Assembly (NCBI GenBank): GCA_040508085.1 | Contig: JBEVNO010000051.1 | Span: 1 to 64,000 of the forward strand | Reading direction: 5' to 3' | Source: ZC4RG30 sp040508085 | GTDB taxonomy: Bacteria; Pseudomonadota; Gammaproteobacteria; Steroidobacterales; Steroidobacteraceae | Length of the DNA: 64,000 bases | Shown here: positions 1-8,971 of the stretch, in pieces | Numbering within the stretch: position 1 is the first letter of the stretch | Layout: each line of letters opens with the position of its first letter | Translations under genes and position numbers: made by a program | The notes under the pieces: model-generated | The model's database searches: none | Told to the model about the DNA's origin: nothing | The model's input: only the letters and a program-made list of their open reading frames with translations

Positions 1-2
1 GC

Positions 3-569
3 GACTACGACAAGGAAAAGCTGCAGGAGCGCGTTGCCAAGCTCTCCGGTGGCGTGGCCGTGATCAAGGTCGGCGCTGCGACGGAAGTCGAGATGAAGGA
101 AAAGAAGGCCCGCGTCGAAGACGCGCTGCACGCCACGCGTGCCGCCGTTGAAGAAGGCGTGGTTCCTGGTGGCGGCACCGCCCTGATCCGCGCGCTGAAG
201 GCGCTGAAGGATCTGGAAGGCGCCAACGAGGACCAGACGGTGGGTATCCGCCTGCTGGCCCGCGCCATGGAAGAGCCGCTGCGCCAGATCGTCGAGAACG
301 CGGGCGAAGATGCCGCGGTGGTCCTGAACGCCGTCAAGGCGGGCAAGGGCGCCTTCGGCTACAACGCCGCGACCGGCGAGTACGGCGACATGCTGGAAGC
401 CGGCATCCTCGACCCGACCAAGGTCACCCGTCTGGCCCTGCAGAACGCTGCCTCGGTGTCGGGTCTGCTGCTGACGACGGAAGTGATGATTGCCGATGCG
501 CCGAAGGACGAGGCCGACCATGGCCACGGTGGTCCTCCGGGCGGCGGCATGGGCGACATGGGCATGTAA
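3..569 (+). CDS. groEL: 60 kDa chaperonin GroEL, C-terminal part
   Basis: This is the last 188 codons of the cytosolic chaperonin GroEL, which forms the double-ring cage that folds proteins with GroES and ATP. The 5' end lies outside the window. The visible part contains the hallmark stretch KLSGGVAVIKVGAATEVEMK near the start, the conserved EGVVPGGGTAL segment of the equatorial domain, the late conserved segment YNAATGEYGDM, and a Gly/Met-rich tail ending GGGMGDMGM, the typical disordered C-terminus of GroEL. Length and order agree with the last third of a standard ~545-residue GroEL. It is followed directly by an intrinsic terminator. groES presumably lies upstream of the window. Family assignment is certain; whether this is the only copy cannot be seen. 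Confidence 0.98.
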   Translation, partial: DYDKEKLQERVAKLSGGVAVIKVGAATEVEMKEKKARVEDALHATRAAVEEGVVPGGGTALIRALKALKDLEGANEDQTVGIRLLARAMEEPLRQIVENAGEDAAVVLNAVKAGKGAFGYNAATGEYGDMLEAGILDPTKVTRLALQNAASVSGLLLTTEVMIADAPKDEADHGHGGPPGGGMGDMGM

Positions 570-599
570 GCCTCGGGCTTGCACCAAGTCAGCTACGGG

Positions 600-630
600 A
601 AGGCCGGCAGCAATGCCGGCCTTTTCTTTT
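600..630 (+). terminator. Intrinsic terminator after groEL
   Basis: A GC-rich perfect stem, AAGGCCGGCA / TGCCGGCCTT, with a 4-nt GCAA loop is followed by TTTTCTTTT. It begins about 30 nt after the groEL stop. It separates the chaperonin transcript from the tamA-tamB operon. The stem nearly duplicates the one at 31459-31492. Confidence 0.9.
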
Positions 631-744
631 GGCGCCGCTCGAGCGCGGGTGGGTGCTGTCCTACTCGACATCACGCGCATCGGTTATTGGCTCCAAGGCG
701 ATGCGGGTTATCTTTAGCCGCTCGCTGCCTCGCCTTGGGCGCGC

Positions 745-750
745 GGAGGT
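745..750 (+). promoter_or_regulatory. Strong ribosome binding site that sets a TTG start for tamA
   Basis: GGAGGT lies 5 nt before TTG at 756. There is no ATG in a suitable place: the first in-frame ATG (798) falls at the end of the signal peptide, directly before QGC. This Shine-Dalgarno sequence is the best start evidence for the gene. Confidence 0.8.
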
Positions 751-755
751 CAGGC

Positions 756-2600
756 TTGCCGTTCGCCTATGTTGTTCTGCTGCTTGTTGCGGCCCTGATG
801 CAGGGCTGTGCCTCCTCGCAACGTCGCGATACTCCCGACGGGCAGCCCTTGGCCGAAGTCGAAGACAGCCAGGAGCAGAAATCACTCTCCTTCCGCGTCG
901 ATGTGGTCAGCGAGAACCGCGCCATGGCCAGGCACCTGGAGCGCTATCTCGATATCCAGCGCTTCACCAGCTTTCCCGACCTGCAGCCCAGTGAGCTGCG
1001 ACGCCTGCTTGGCGAGGTCGAACGCAATGCCCGCGACCTGCTGGCAGCGCAGGGCTACTTTGAGCCGCAGCTGAAAATGCAGGTGGGAGATGCGCCGGCT
1101 GGTGACGAGCGGCGCCGGATCGCCATTGATGTGGATACCGGCCAGCGCGCCAAGGTGGGCGGGTTCGACATCGGCTTCGCCGAACCCATGAACAGCGCCG
1201 GCGAAGGTGAGCGGCAGCGCCGCGCCATCATCCGCGACTGGACGCTGAAAACCGGTGATGCCTTCGCGCAGGTGGATTGGGACGCCGCCAAATCCAGCGG
1301 CCTGCGCACATTGCAGCGCAATCGATACCCTGCGGCGCGGATCGCGGGCAGTCGCGCCACTGTTGATGCTGCCGCTGGCCGCGTGGATCTGCAGGTGGAA
1401 TACGATGCCGGGCCCCTGTATCGCTTCGGCGAGCTTCAGATGACAGGCCTTGCGCGCTACGACGCAGAGGGCGTCCGCAACATAGCGCGCATTCCTGCCG
1501 GGGCCGATTACAGCGAGGACGCGCTGCTGGACGCGCAGCAGAGGCTGGTCGCCAGTGGCTACTTTGATGGCGCCTTCCTGATGCTGGACACCAGCGGTGA
1601 TCCGCAGCGTGCCCAGGTGCAGGCGCAGCTGCGCGAGGCGCGGTACCAGAAAATCGTGTTCGGCCTCGGCTTCAGCACCGATGCGGGTGGGACGGTCTCG
1701 ATCGACCACACGCACAACAAGATGTGGCCGCTGGGTTGGCGTGCGGTGAATGCGGTCGAGATCGGCACCGAGACCCAGTCCCTGTCGACGCAGATGACCG
1801 ACATGCCAGCGGCCTCCGGCTGGGCCTGGTACACGGGCGCGGCGCTGGAGCGCTCGGATTACGGCGATTTCAAGGCGCGCAGCGTGTCACTGACCGGCGG
1901 GCGCACGCGCTCGCTGGACCGCACCGAACGGCGTTACTACGTGCAATACGACGGCAGTGAGGCGGAAGGCGGCGACGCGCCAGGGGCGAGCTCCTCATTG
2001 CTCGGGAACTTCGAATGGACGGGGCGCTACTTCGACAATCGTACCAACCCCACTCGTGGGCGCGGCTATGGCCTCGAGGCCGGTGCGGGGCTGACGGTGA
2101 CGCCGGACCGCGACCCCTTCCTGCGCGTCAAGCTGCGCGCGCTGCAGCTGCTGCCCATCGGTGGCCGCAATGTTGCGGGCAAACGCAGCCGGCTCGCCAT
2201 TCGCGGTGAGCTCGGCGGCGTCGGTGCGGCCGACGGCACGCGCATACCCGTGACGCTGCTCTACCTCACCGGTGGCGATACTACGGTGCGCGGCTACAGT
2301 TACCAGAGCATCGGCACGCGGCTGGATGACGGGCAGATCTACGGCGCGCGCTACATGGCCATGGGCAGCGTCGAGTGGCAGCGGCCAGTCCGGCTGTTCG
2401 GCGACGCGGCGAGCTTCGAGCACACCGTGTTCGTTGACAGCGGCACGGCCACCGACAAACCCCGCGACGCGGTGCTTTATACCGGTGTCGGCACCGGCAT
2501 GCGCTACAGCAGCCCCGTCGGCCCGTTGCAGCTGGATGTGGCCTATGGCCTCAAATCCGAGAAGTGGCGGCTGCACCTGCGCATGGGCTTCCAGTTCTGA
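756..2600 (+). CDS. tamA: Autotransporter/translocation assembly outer membrane protein TamA (Omp85 family)
   Basis: TamA is the outer-membrane partner of TamB, and the pair helps insert beta-barrel proteins and move lipids across the periplasm. The 614-residue product fits the family (~580-620). A hydrophobic N-terminus (PFAYVVLLLVAALMQGC) forms a signal peptide. POTRA-like repeats follow to about residue 310, then a surface-antigen/Omp85 barrel. The barrel includes GGDTTVRGYSYQSIG, the conserved VRGY/F turn of Omp85 proteins, and the chain ends MGFQF with the terminal Phe used by the BAM machinery. The TTG start at 756 is chosen because GGAGGT sits 5 nt upstream and the signal peptide begins there. 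A longer reading from 579 would run through the groEL terminator. tamB starts 5 nt after the stop, so the two are surely co-transcribed. Confidence 0.93.
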   Translation: MPFAYVVLLLVAALMQGCASSQRRDTPDGQPLAEVEDSQEQKSLSFRVDVVSENRAMARHLERYLDIQRFTSFPDLQPSELRRLLGEVERNARDLLAAQGYFEPQLKMQVGDAPAGDERRRIAIDVDTGQRAKVGGFDIGFAEPMNSAGEGERQRRAIIRDWTLKTGDAFAQVDWDAAKSSGLRTLQRNRYPAARIAGSRATVDAAAGRVDLQVEYDAGPLYRFGELQMTGLARYDAEGVRNIARIPAGADYSEDALLDAQQRLVASGYFDGAFLMLDTSGDPQRAQVQAQLREARYQKIVFGLGFSTDAGGTVSIDHTHNKMWPLGWRAVNAVEIGTETQSLSTQMTDMPAASGWAWYTGAALERSDYGDFKARSVSLTGGRTRSLDRTERRYYVQYDGSEAEGGDAPGASSSLLGNFEWTGRYFDNRTNPTRGRGYGLEAGAGLTVTPDRDPFLRVKLRALQLLPIGGRNVAGKRSRLAIRGELGGVGAADGTRIPVTLLYLTGGDTTVRGYSYQSIGTRLDDGQIYGARYMAMGSVEWQRPVRLFGDAASFEHTVFVDSGTATDKPRDAVLYTGVGTGMRYSSPVGPLQLDVAYGLKSEKWRLHLRMGFQF

Positions 2601-2605
2601 GTGCC

Positions 2606-5600
2606 ATGAACGAGCCTGAATCCACATTGCCTGTCGCTGCGCCCCGGCGACGCCGCTGGCCCTGGTGGGTGGGCGGTGTGCTGGGCGCGGTACTGCTGCT
2701 GTTCGCAGGCGCCGTCTGGTGGGCGGGCCGTGCGGGTTCACTGCCGCAGGCGCTGCGGCTGGCGCAGCGCTGGCTGCCTGCCGGGCAGACCCTGCAGTTC
2801 AGCGATGCCAGCGGTTCGATCCGCGGCGGCGGCCATGTCGCCAGCCTGCAATGGAGCGCGCCAGGCACCAGCGTCGCCATTACCGACCTGACGCTGCAGT
2901 GGTCCCTGCCGGGCCTGTTCCGGCGCGAGCTGCTGGTGCAGCGGCTGCAGGCCCAGGCCGTGCTGGTGCGGCTCACGCCGCAGTCTGCACAGCCCCCGCA
3001 GCCTCCTTCGGCCCCCTTCGTGATGCCGGCTGAGCTGCGGCTGCCGGTGCGGGTGTCGTTGCCGCTGTCGGTAGGGTCGCTGCAGGTGGAGAACGTGGCC
3101 GAGGATGGCCGTATCAGCACCCTGCAGTTGCAGCAGCTGCAGGCGCAATACCAGTACGACGGCACGCGCCATGTGCTGAAGCTCGGTCTGCGCCGTGGGC
3201 GCAGCGAGATGCGGGCCGACTTGTCGCTGCACGCCACCGATCTGCTGCTGCAGTCGCAGGTGAGCGCAACGCTGCGCGACCTGGTTGCGGATACGCCGCT
3301 GGACATGCAGGCCGACCTTCAGGCCAGCGGCACATTGCAGGGTGGCGATGCAGCCCGTATCGACCTGAAACTGGACGCCCGCGCGGATTCGCAGCGGGGC
3401 GCGCAGTTGCACGGCGAGGCAACCATCCATCCCTGGCGCACACAGCCCGTCGAACAGGCGCTGCTGCGGCTGCAGGGGCTGGATGCGCATGCCCTGCACG
3501 CCAGCGCGCCGGTGACTGCACTGAGTGGCGAAGCCAGCCTGACGCCCCTGCCAGGAAGTTCTCCGCAGGCCTGGGACATGTCGGTGCAGTTCAGCAACGC
3601 CGTACCAGGCGCATGGGATGCGCAGCGGCTGCCGGTACGGACACTGCAGGCCCGCGGACGCCTGGACGCAGAGCGACTGGAGCTCACCGCCGGCCAGGCA
3701 GGTCTCGCTGGCAGCCGGATCGATGACCATATCGGGCTCACCGGACGCGTGGCATTCCATGACCTGCAGCAATCGGCTCTGCAGCTGCAGCTGCGGCAGA
3801 TCGATCTGCGCTCGCTGCTTTCGAGCCTGCCGCGTTCCGCGATACAGGGGCAGGTATCGCTGGCGCCACCTGCCGCCGCCGCTCCGGGCGCAGCGGGCAG
3901 CTCGAAGGTTTCTGCCGACATCCGCAACACGCTGCCGGGTTCGCTGGACGCCGAACGGCTGCCCCTGGATGCATTGCGCGCAGAACTTCAATTCGCACCC
4001 GAACGCTGGAGCGCCGAAAGCCTGCAGCTGCAAGTGGGCGAGGGCTCGTTGCGGCTGCAGGGGCAGTTCGAGCCCAGGACGCAGAACCTCGACCTGCGTG
4101 GCGACCTGCAGCGCCTGCCGCTGCGGCGCATCCATCGCCGCATGGCCCGCGACCTGGCCTCAGAACTCTCCGGCACGCTGTCCGCGCGCGGCAACCTGCG
4201 TGAGAGCGTTGCCTTCGAGAGTGCCATCCATGGCAATGCCGCAGTCACCGTGCCGCGCGGTGAGTGGGAAATCCGCGCCGCCGAGCTGCGCGGGCAGTGG
4301 CAGCCTGCGCGCCTGCAGGTGGAGCGCATCCACGTGGATGCATTCCAGGCCACCATGGACGGGCGCGGCATCGACATAGCGCTGCCGGATCTGGGCACCA
4401 TCCGCGCACAGTTGAGCGCCACCGCGCCGGGGCTGCGTGCCACAGCCAGCGGCGACCTGCAGCCCACCGCGGGTGATGGCACGCTCGATGTCGAGGTGGA
4501 TTCGGCAGGCGCGCTGGCGCAATGGCTGCGCGGTCTGCCCATCGCGGGTGAGCAATGGCCCGCGCTGCGTGCCGCCGGCAGCGCCAAAGCGCAGCTGACC
4601 TGGCAGGGCGGCTGGCAGCAATGGCGCGATGGCCTCAGGCATCCGGCGGCGTATCCGCGGCTGCGACTGGATGCCCGCATCGCGGCCCAGGGGCTGGACA
4701 TCATCGTGCCAGCCACCGCAGCAGGCGCTGCGGACATGCATGTAGAGGTCGGCAAGCTGGCCGCGACCCTGCAGGGCAATCTCGCAGCGGCCAGCGTTGC
4801 GGTTACCGGCGATGCGCGCGTCAATGCCATGCAGGGGCTGCTCGACCTGCGCGTGCAGGCGCGCCAGCAGGCCGGCAGCGGCGGGGTGCCGCGATGGAGC
4901 GCCGCGGTGGAGCACTTCCAGGCCTCGGCCACATTGCCCGGCGAGGACGATCCCTGGCAGCTGCGCCTGTCCGATGGCCTGCAGGCCACTTTGCAATGGG
5001 GTCAGTCGCTGGAGCTGCGCAGTACCGCAGGCACTGCCCAGCTGGTCGCCCCCGCAGGACATGGCGCTCCGCTGGAGCTGGCGTGGGAACCCATGCTGTG
5101 GCGGCAGGCCGCCGGCGCCAACATCGTGCAGAGCCGGGGAACCATCCGCAACCTGCAGCCAGCCTGGCTGGATCTGGTCCATGCAAAGGAAGCGCAGGGC
5201 GCGCTGACCAACGCCGGCCTGCGCACCGATCTGGTACTCGATGGCAGCTGGGACGTGCAGATGACCGAGCGTCTGGCCGTAGCCGCCCAGCTGCAGCGAG
5301 TCAGTGGCGATGCCTGGATGCTGGAGCCCGCCCTGATACCGGGAGAGGAATCCGCCCAGGCGGATCGTGGCCTGGCTGCCGGCATCCGCAAGTTCGCGCT
5401 GCAAGTCCGCACGCAGGGTGAAGGCATTGCGGCCACGCTCGACTGGGATACCGAGCGCGCGGGGGTCATCGCCGGCCGCGTCAACGCCGGGCTCGCGCGC
5501 AAGGGCGGCGGCTGGACACTGCCGGATACCGCACCGCTGTCCGGCACTTTGCGCGCGCAGATCCAGGACCTGGGAGCCTGGTCAGTGGTGGCGCCGCCGG

Positions 5601-6880
5601 GCTGGCGCGTCCAGGGCCGTTTCGATGCCGACCTTGCGTTGTCCGGCACCGTAAAGGCGCCGCAACTGCGCGGCACCCTGCAGGGCGATGGCCTGAAGGT
5701 GCGTTCCGTGCTCGACGGCGTGGAGCTGCATGAGGGCACGCTGCGCGCAACGCTGGAGGGCACGCGCCTGGCGATCGCCGAGCTCAGGTTTGAAGGTGGC
5801 AGCGGCAGCCGTGCATACATCAGCGGCCGCAGTGGCAATCGCACGCGGGCGCCCAGCGAACGCGGCCGCATGGATGCCAGCGGCACCATCGACTGGAGCG
5901 CACTCGAGCCCGGCAGCGAGGCGGCGTCGGCCATCCGCATGGATATGCGCGCCACCCTGCAGCGCATGCAGGTGCTGGTGCGCAACGACCGCCAGATGAC
6001 CTTGAGCGGAGAGTTGTCCGCCGGACTGCAGCAGGGGGCGTTGCAGGTACGTGGCGATCTCAGCGTGGACCGCGCCACCATCAAGCTGCCGGAGGCATCC
6101 GCGCCCACGCTGGGCAACGACGTCGTGGTGCTGCGCGAAGGCAAGCCGGCGGTCGCGAATGCTGCCGCGCCGGCAACCGGCCATCTTGAAACGGCCCGCC
6201 CGCTCGACCTGGAGGTGAAGCTCAACCTCGGTAGGGATCTCGCCCTGGAAGGCCAGGGCATTACGACGCGGCTGGAAGGTGAGCTGACAGTGCGCAGCAA
6301 GCCGGGCGCCGCCGAGCCCTTCGCCGTGGTTGGCGAAGTGCGTACCGTTGAAGGCAAGTATCGCGCCTGGGGCCAGGCGCTCGACGTGGAGACCGGCGTG
6401 GTGCTGTTCAATGGCTCCTATTCCAATCCGTCGCTGAACCTGCTGGCCATCCGGCCGGAGATCGAAGTGCGCGCCGGTGTGCGCGTTACCGGCACGCTGA
6501 CCGCCCCGCGTGTGCAGCTGTATTCGGACCCGGATCTGCCCGAGGCGGAGAAACTCGCCTGGGTGGTGCTCGGCCGCGCCACCGCGGTCGGCGGCGCCGA
6601 AGGCAGCTCGATGCAGCAGGCAGCCCTGGGTGTGCTCGCCGGCCGGCTGGCCAGCGGCATGGCAGGCGGCCTGGGGCTGGATGAGCTGGGCCTCACCGAG
6701 TCCAGCGTTTCGATCGGCAAGCGCCTCTCTGACGAGTTGTACATGACCTATGAGGCGGGGCTGGCCGGGGCGGCGAGCACGCTGTACATCTTCTATGACA
6801 TTACGCGGCGCCTGACAGTGCGCGGGCAGACCGGCGAGGCCAGTGCGGTGGACCTCATCTACACCATCAAGTTCGACTGA
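2606..6880 (+). CDS. tamB: Translocation/assembly module protein TamB (DUF490, AsmA-like bridge)
   Basis: This 1424-residue protein is the inner-membrane-anchored partner of TamA. Family members span the periplasm as a long hydrophobic beta-taco groove for lipid transport and outer-membrane protein assembly. The N-terminus has a short basic stretch (RRRRWPWW) then a single membrane segment at about residues 19-38. The body consists of repetitive amphipathic beta strands rich in Leu/Gln. The C-terminal TamB domain (about residues 1090-1424) holds typical family features: LARGQ-like strands, FNGSYSNPSLNLLA, the LPEAEKLAWVVLGRA stretch and the terminal DLIYTIKFD. The ATG at 2606 is 5 nt after tamA; a longer frame from 2564 would overlap tamA and lacks a better site. 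The length is at the upper end for the family (E. coli ~1259). Confidence 0.93.
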   Translation: MNEPESTLPVAAPRRRRWPWWVGGVLGAVLLLFAGAVWWAGRAGSLPQALRLAQRWLPAGQTLQFSDASGSIRGGGHVASLQWSAPGTSVAITDLTLQWSLPGLFRRELLVQRLQAQAVLVRLTPQSAQPPQPPSAPFVMPAELRLPVRVSLPLSVGSLQVENVAEDGRISTLQLQQLQAQYQYDGTRHVLKLGLRRGRSEMRADLSLHATDLLLQSQVSATLRDLVADTPLDMQADLQASGTLQGGDAARIDLKLDARADSQRGAQLHGEATIHPWRTQPVEQALLRLQGLDAHALHASAPVTALSGEASLTPLPGSSPQAWDMSVQFSNAVPGAWDAQRLPVRTLQARGRLDAERLELTAGQAGLAGSRIDDHIGLTGRVAFHDLQQSALQLQLRQIDLRSLLSSLPRSAIQGQVSLAPPAAAAPGAAGSSKVSADIRNTLPGSLDAERLPLDALRAELQFAPERWSAESLQLQVGEGSLRLQGQFEPRTQNLDLRGDLQRLPLRRIHRRMARDLASELSGTLSARGNLRESVAFESAIHGNAAVTVPRGEWEIRAAELRGQWQPARLQVERIHVDAFQATMDGRGIDIALPDLGTIRAQLSATAPGLRATASGDLQPTAGDGTLDVEVDSAGALAQWLRGLPIAGEQWPALRAAGSAKAQLTWQGGWQQWRDGLRHPAAYPRLRLDARIAAQGLDIIVPATAAGAADMHVEVGKLAATLQGNLAAASVAVTGDARVNAMQGLLDLRVQARQQAGSGGVPRWSAAVEHFQASATLPGEDDPWQLRLSDGLQATLQWGQSLELRSTAGTAQLVAPAGHGAPLELAWEPMLWRQAAGANIVQSRGTIRNLQPAWLDLVHAKEAQGALTNAGLRTDLVLDGSWDVQMTERLAVAAQLQRVSGDAWMLEPALIPGEESAQADRGLAAGIRKFALQVRTQGEGIAATLDWDTERAGVIAGRVNAGLARKGGGWTLPDTAPLSGTLRAQIQDLGAWSVVAPPGWRVQGRFDADLALSGTVKAPQLRGTLQGDGLKVRSVLDGVELHEGTLRATLEGTRLAIAELRFEGGSGSRAYISGRSGNRTRAPSERGRMDASGTIDWSALEPGSEAASAIRMDMRATLQRMQVLVRNDRQMTLSGELSAGLQQGALQVRGDLSVDRATIKLPEASAPTLGNDVVVLREGKPAVANAAAPATGHLETARPLDLEVKLNLGRDLALEGQGITTRLEGELTVRSKPGAAEPFAVVGEVRTVEGKYRAWGQALDVETGVVLFNGSYSNPSLNLLAIRPEIEVRAGVRVTGTLTAPRVQLYSDPDLPEAEKLAWVVLGRATAVGGAEGSSMQQAALGVLAGRLASGMAGGLGLDELGLTESSVSIGKRLSDELYMTYEAGLAGAASTLYIFYDITRRLTVRGQTGEASAVDLIYTIKFD

Positions 6881-6941
6881 CACTGGTGGCGAGGTTTGCC
6901 GTCGCGCGCTAGCCTGTACCCATCCTCCCGGAAGCAGCGTC

Positions 6942-8801
6942 ATGCCTTCGCGTCGCGATTTCCACAAGCTCTCCCTGGCTGCAGCTGTAGCGGCGCTGCC
7001 AACGCTTGCCCCCGGCCAGAGCTCACCACCGGCGTCCCTGGCTGCGGTACCGCCCGCCAAGCGCCAGGACGAGTTGCGCACACTGCGGCAGCAGCTGCTG
7101 GCAACGCAGGGCATCGTCGCTGCAGGCAGCCCGCACACCGTGGAGGCGGGCACCCGCATGCTGGACGCGGGTGGCAATGCATTCGACGCAGGCGTTGCGG
7201 CAGTGCTGGCGGCAGCGGTAAACGAGATCGCGTACTTTGGTCTGGGAGGCGAGGCTCCCGTGCTGGCATTCCCGGCTGCCACAGGCAGGGTTGCCGTGGT
7301 CTGCGGCCAGGGTCCGGCACCCAAGGCCGCGAACCCCGCGGAGTTTCGCGCGGCCGGCATCATCCCCGGCAATGGTCCGCGCGGCGGCACCGTGCCCGCC
7401 GTGATAGATGCGATGGCGCTGACACTGCAGCGCTTCGGCACCATGACATGGAGCCAGGTCTTGCAGCCAGCGCTGGCGCTGGCCGATGGCTTTCCGATGT
7501 ATGAATCGTTGCGGCGCGCGATGCTGGTGTACCGCAAGCCCTCCATCCGCTGGGAATGGTCACGCCGCACCTACTACCCGGAAGGCAGAGTGCTGGAAAT
7601 CGGCGAGTTGTTCCGGCAACCGAACCTGGCTGCCACGTTGCGCACCCTGGTCGACGCCGAGGCCTCCGCCCGGAAGAAAGGTGCTGATCGCGTCCGCGCC
7701 ATCGAAGCCGGCCGCGAGGTCTTCTACAAGGGCGACGTGGCGCGGCGCATTGCTGCTGCCGTGCAGGCAGACGGCGGGCTGCTCACTTACGAAGATCTGG
7801 CCGGTTACAGCGGCCGCCTCGAAGCACCCCAGACAACCCGTTTCCAGGGTTACGACGTGTACAAGGCCGGATTCTGGAGCCAGGGGCCGGCACTGCTGAT
7901 GACCTTGAACATGCTGGAGGCTGCAGGCATCGAAAAGATGCGCCATGGCGGCGACCAGTACCTGCACACCATGGCTGAAGCCATCAAGCTGGCGTTCGAC
8001 GATCGCAACGCCTGGTTCGGTGATCCGGATTTTGCAGACATTCCAGCGACCGGGCTGCTGTCGCGCAGCTATGCGGCCGAGCGCGCCGCGTTGATCGGCG
8101 TACAGGCCTCGCTGCAGCACCGCTACGGCAATCCATACGCGCACCAGTCGAGCGGGCGCAGGCCAGCCACCGCGTTCCTGCCGCACCGGCTGGACGCTGC
8201 GGGCGATCCTCCCAGTGACACCACCGCCATCGAAGTGGTGGATGCGAAAGGCAATCTGTTCAGCTGCACGCCGAGTTCAGGCTGGCTCGTGGGTGGCGCC
8301 TATATCGCGGGTGACACGGGCGTGCCACTGAGCAATCGGCTCACCGTGTTCGATCTGGACCCAGCCAGCCCCAACGTGCTGGCAGGTGGCAAGCGGCCGC
8401 GCACGACGCTGACACCTACCATCGTGACGCGCGATGGCCGGCCGTTCCTCGCCGTTGGCACGCCTGGCGGCGACAGCCAGGACCAGCACATCGCGCAGAC
8501 ACTGCTCAACATCATCCTGGGCAGGCAGAACCTGCAGCAGGCCCTCGAGGCGCCCCGCATCGAGTCGATGCATTTCCACCAGTCCTTCGACGACAAGGCC
8601 GATGACCCCGGATTGCTGCTGGTTGAAGACCGCATTCCAGCAGCGGTGCGGGCTGCGCTCATGCGCCGTGGTCACCGGCTTGAAGCAGTGGGCGATTACG
8701 GGATGGCGACGGCGGGCGTCGCGGTGGGAGTGGACCCGAAGTTCGGCACGCTGCGTGGCGGTGCGGACATCCGCGGCGAGCGCGAGATGTTCGGGCGCTG
8801 A
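6942..8801 (+). CDS. Tat-exported gamma-glutamyltransferase-family enzyme
   Basis: The 619-residue protein belongs to the Ntn-hydrolase gamma-glutamyltranspeptidase family, which cleaves gamma-glutamyl amides such as glutathione after self-cleavage at a Thr. The N-terminus SRRDFHK is a good twin-arginine motif followed by a hydrophobic stretch, so export by Tat is likely. The large-subunit part has AGGNAFDAGVAA and PRGGTVPAV; the small subunit has PLSNRL, GGKRPRTTLTPT and VGTPGGDSQDQ, all family landmarks. The nucleophile position reads SDTTAIEVVD (Thr427/428). Classical enzymes have TTH(Y/F)S here, so substrate range may differ (for example cephalosporin-acylase-like or another amide). Start: ATG 6942 begins exactly at the Tat peptide. 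It stands alone, 61 nt after tamB, and a TonB receptor follows after 170 nt. Confidence 0.88.
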   Translation: MPSRRDFHKLSLAAAVAALPTLAPGQSSPPASLAAVPPAKRQDELRTLRQQLLATQGIVAAGSPHTVEAGTRMLDAGGNAFDAGVAAVLAAAVNEIAYFGLGGEAPVLAFPAATGRVAVVCGQGPAPKAANPAEFRAAGIIPGNGPRGGTVPAVIDAMALTLQRFGTMTWSQVLQPALALADGFPMYESLRRAMLVYRKPSIRWEWSRRTYYPEGRVLEIGELFRQPNLAATLRTLVDAEASARKKGADRVRAIEAGREVFYKGDVARRIAAAVQADGGLLTYEDLAGYSGRLEAPQTTRFQGYDVYKAGFWSQGPALLMTLNMLEAAGIEKMRHGGDQYLHTMAEAIKLAFDDRNAWFGDPDFADIPATGLLSRSYAAERAALIGVQASLQHRYGNPYAHQSSGRRPATAFLPHRLDAAGDPPSDTTAIEVVDAKGNLFSCTPSSGWLVGGAYIAGDTGVPLSNRLTVFDLDPASPNVLAGGKRPRTTLTPTIVTRDGRPFLAVGTPGGDSQDQHIAQTLLNIILGRQNLQQALEAPRIESMHFHQSFDDKADDPGLLLVEDRIPAAVRAALMRRGHRLEAVGDYGMATAGVAVGVDPKFGTLRGGADIRGEREMFGR

Positions 8802-8971
8802 CGCGCCTTGCGGCCTTTCGCAGCACGGCAGGTTATGGCTGCCTGACCGCGCCCTCTGGTATCGATGTTTGACTATCGCTACTCGCACGGAGGTTGTGCG
8901 CAGCAGTCCACAAGTCGTATCACGGTGTACCGGATACCGGCGGGCACATAAAAAAACAGCAGGGGGTCTTC

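Noticed and set aside
780..830. Lipobox in the TamA signal (MQGC)
   Set aside because: The -3 to -1 residues Met-Gln-Gly fit poorly and TamA proteins are not usually lipoproteins; considered a normal signal peptide.
5582..7570. 662-residue open frame on the minus strand across tamB and the GGT gene
   Set aside because: It runs opposite two certain genes, has low-complexity Arg/Ala/Gly/Gln content, no family and no RBS; GC-rich shadow frame.
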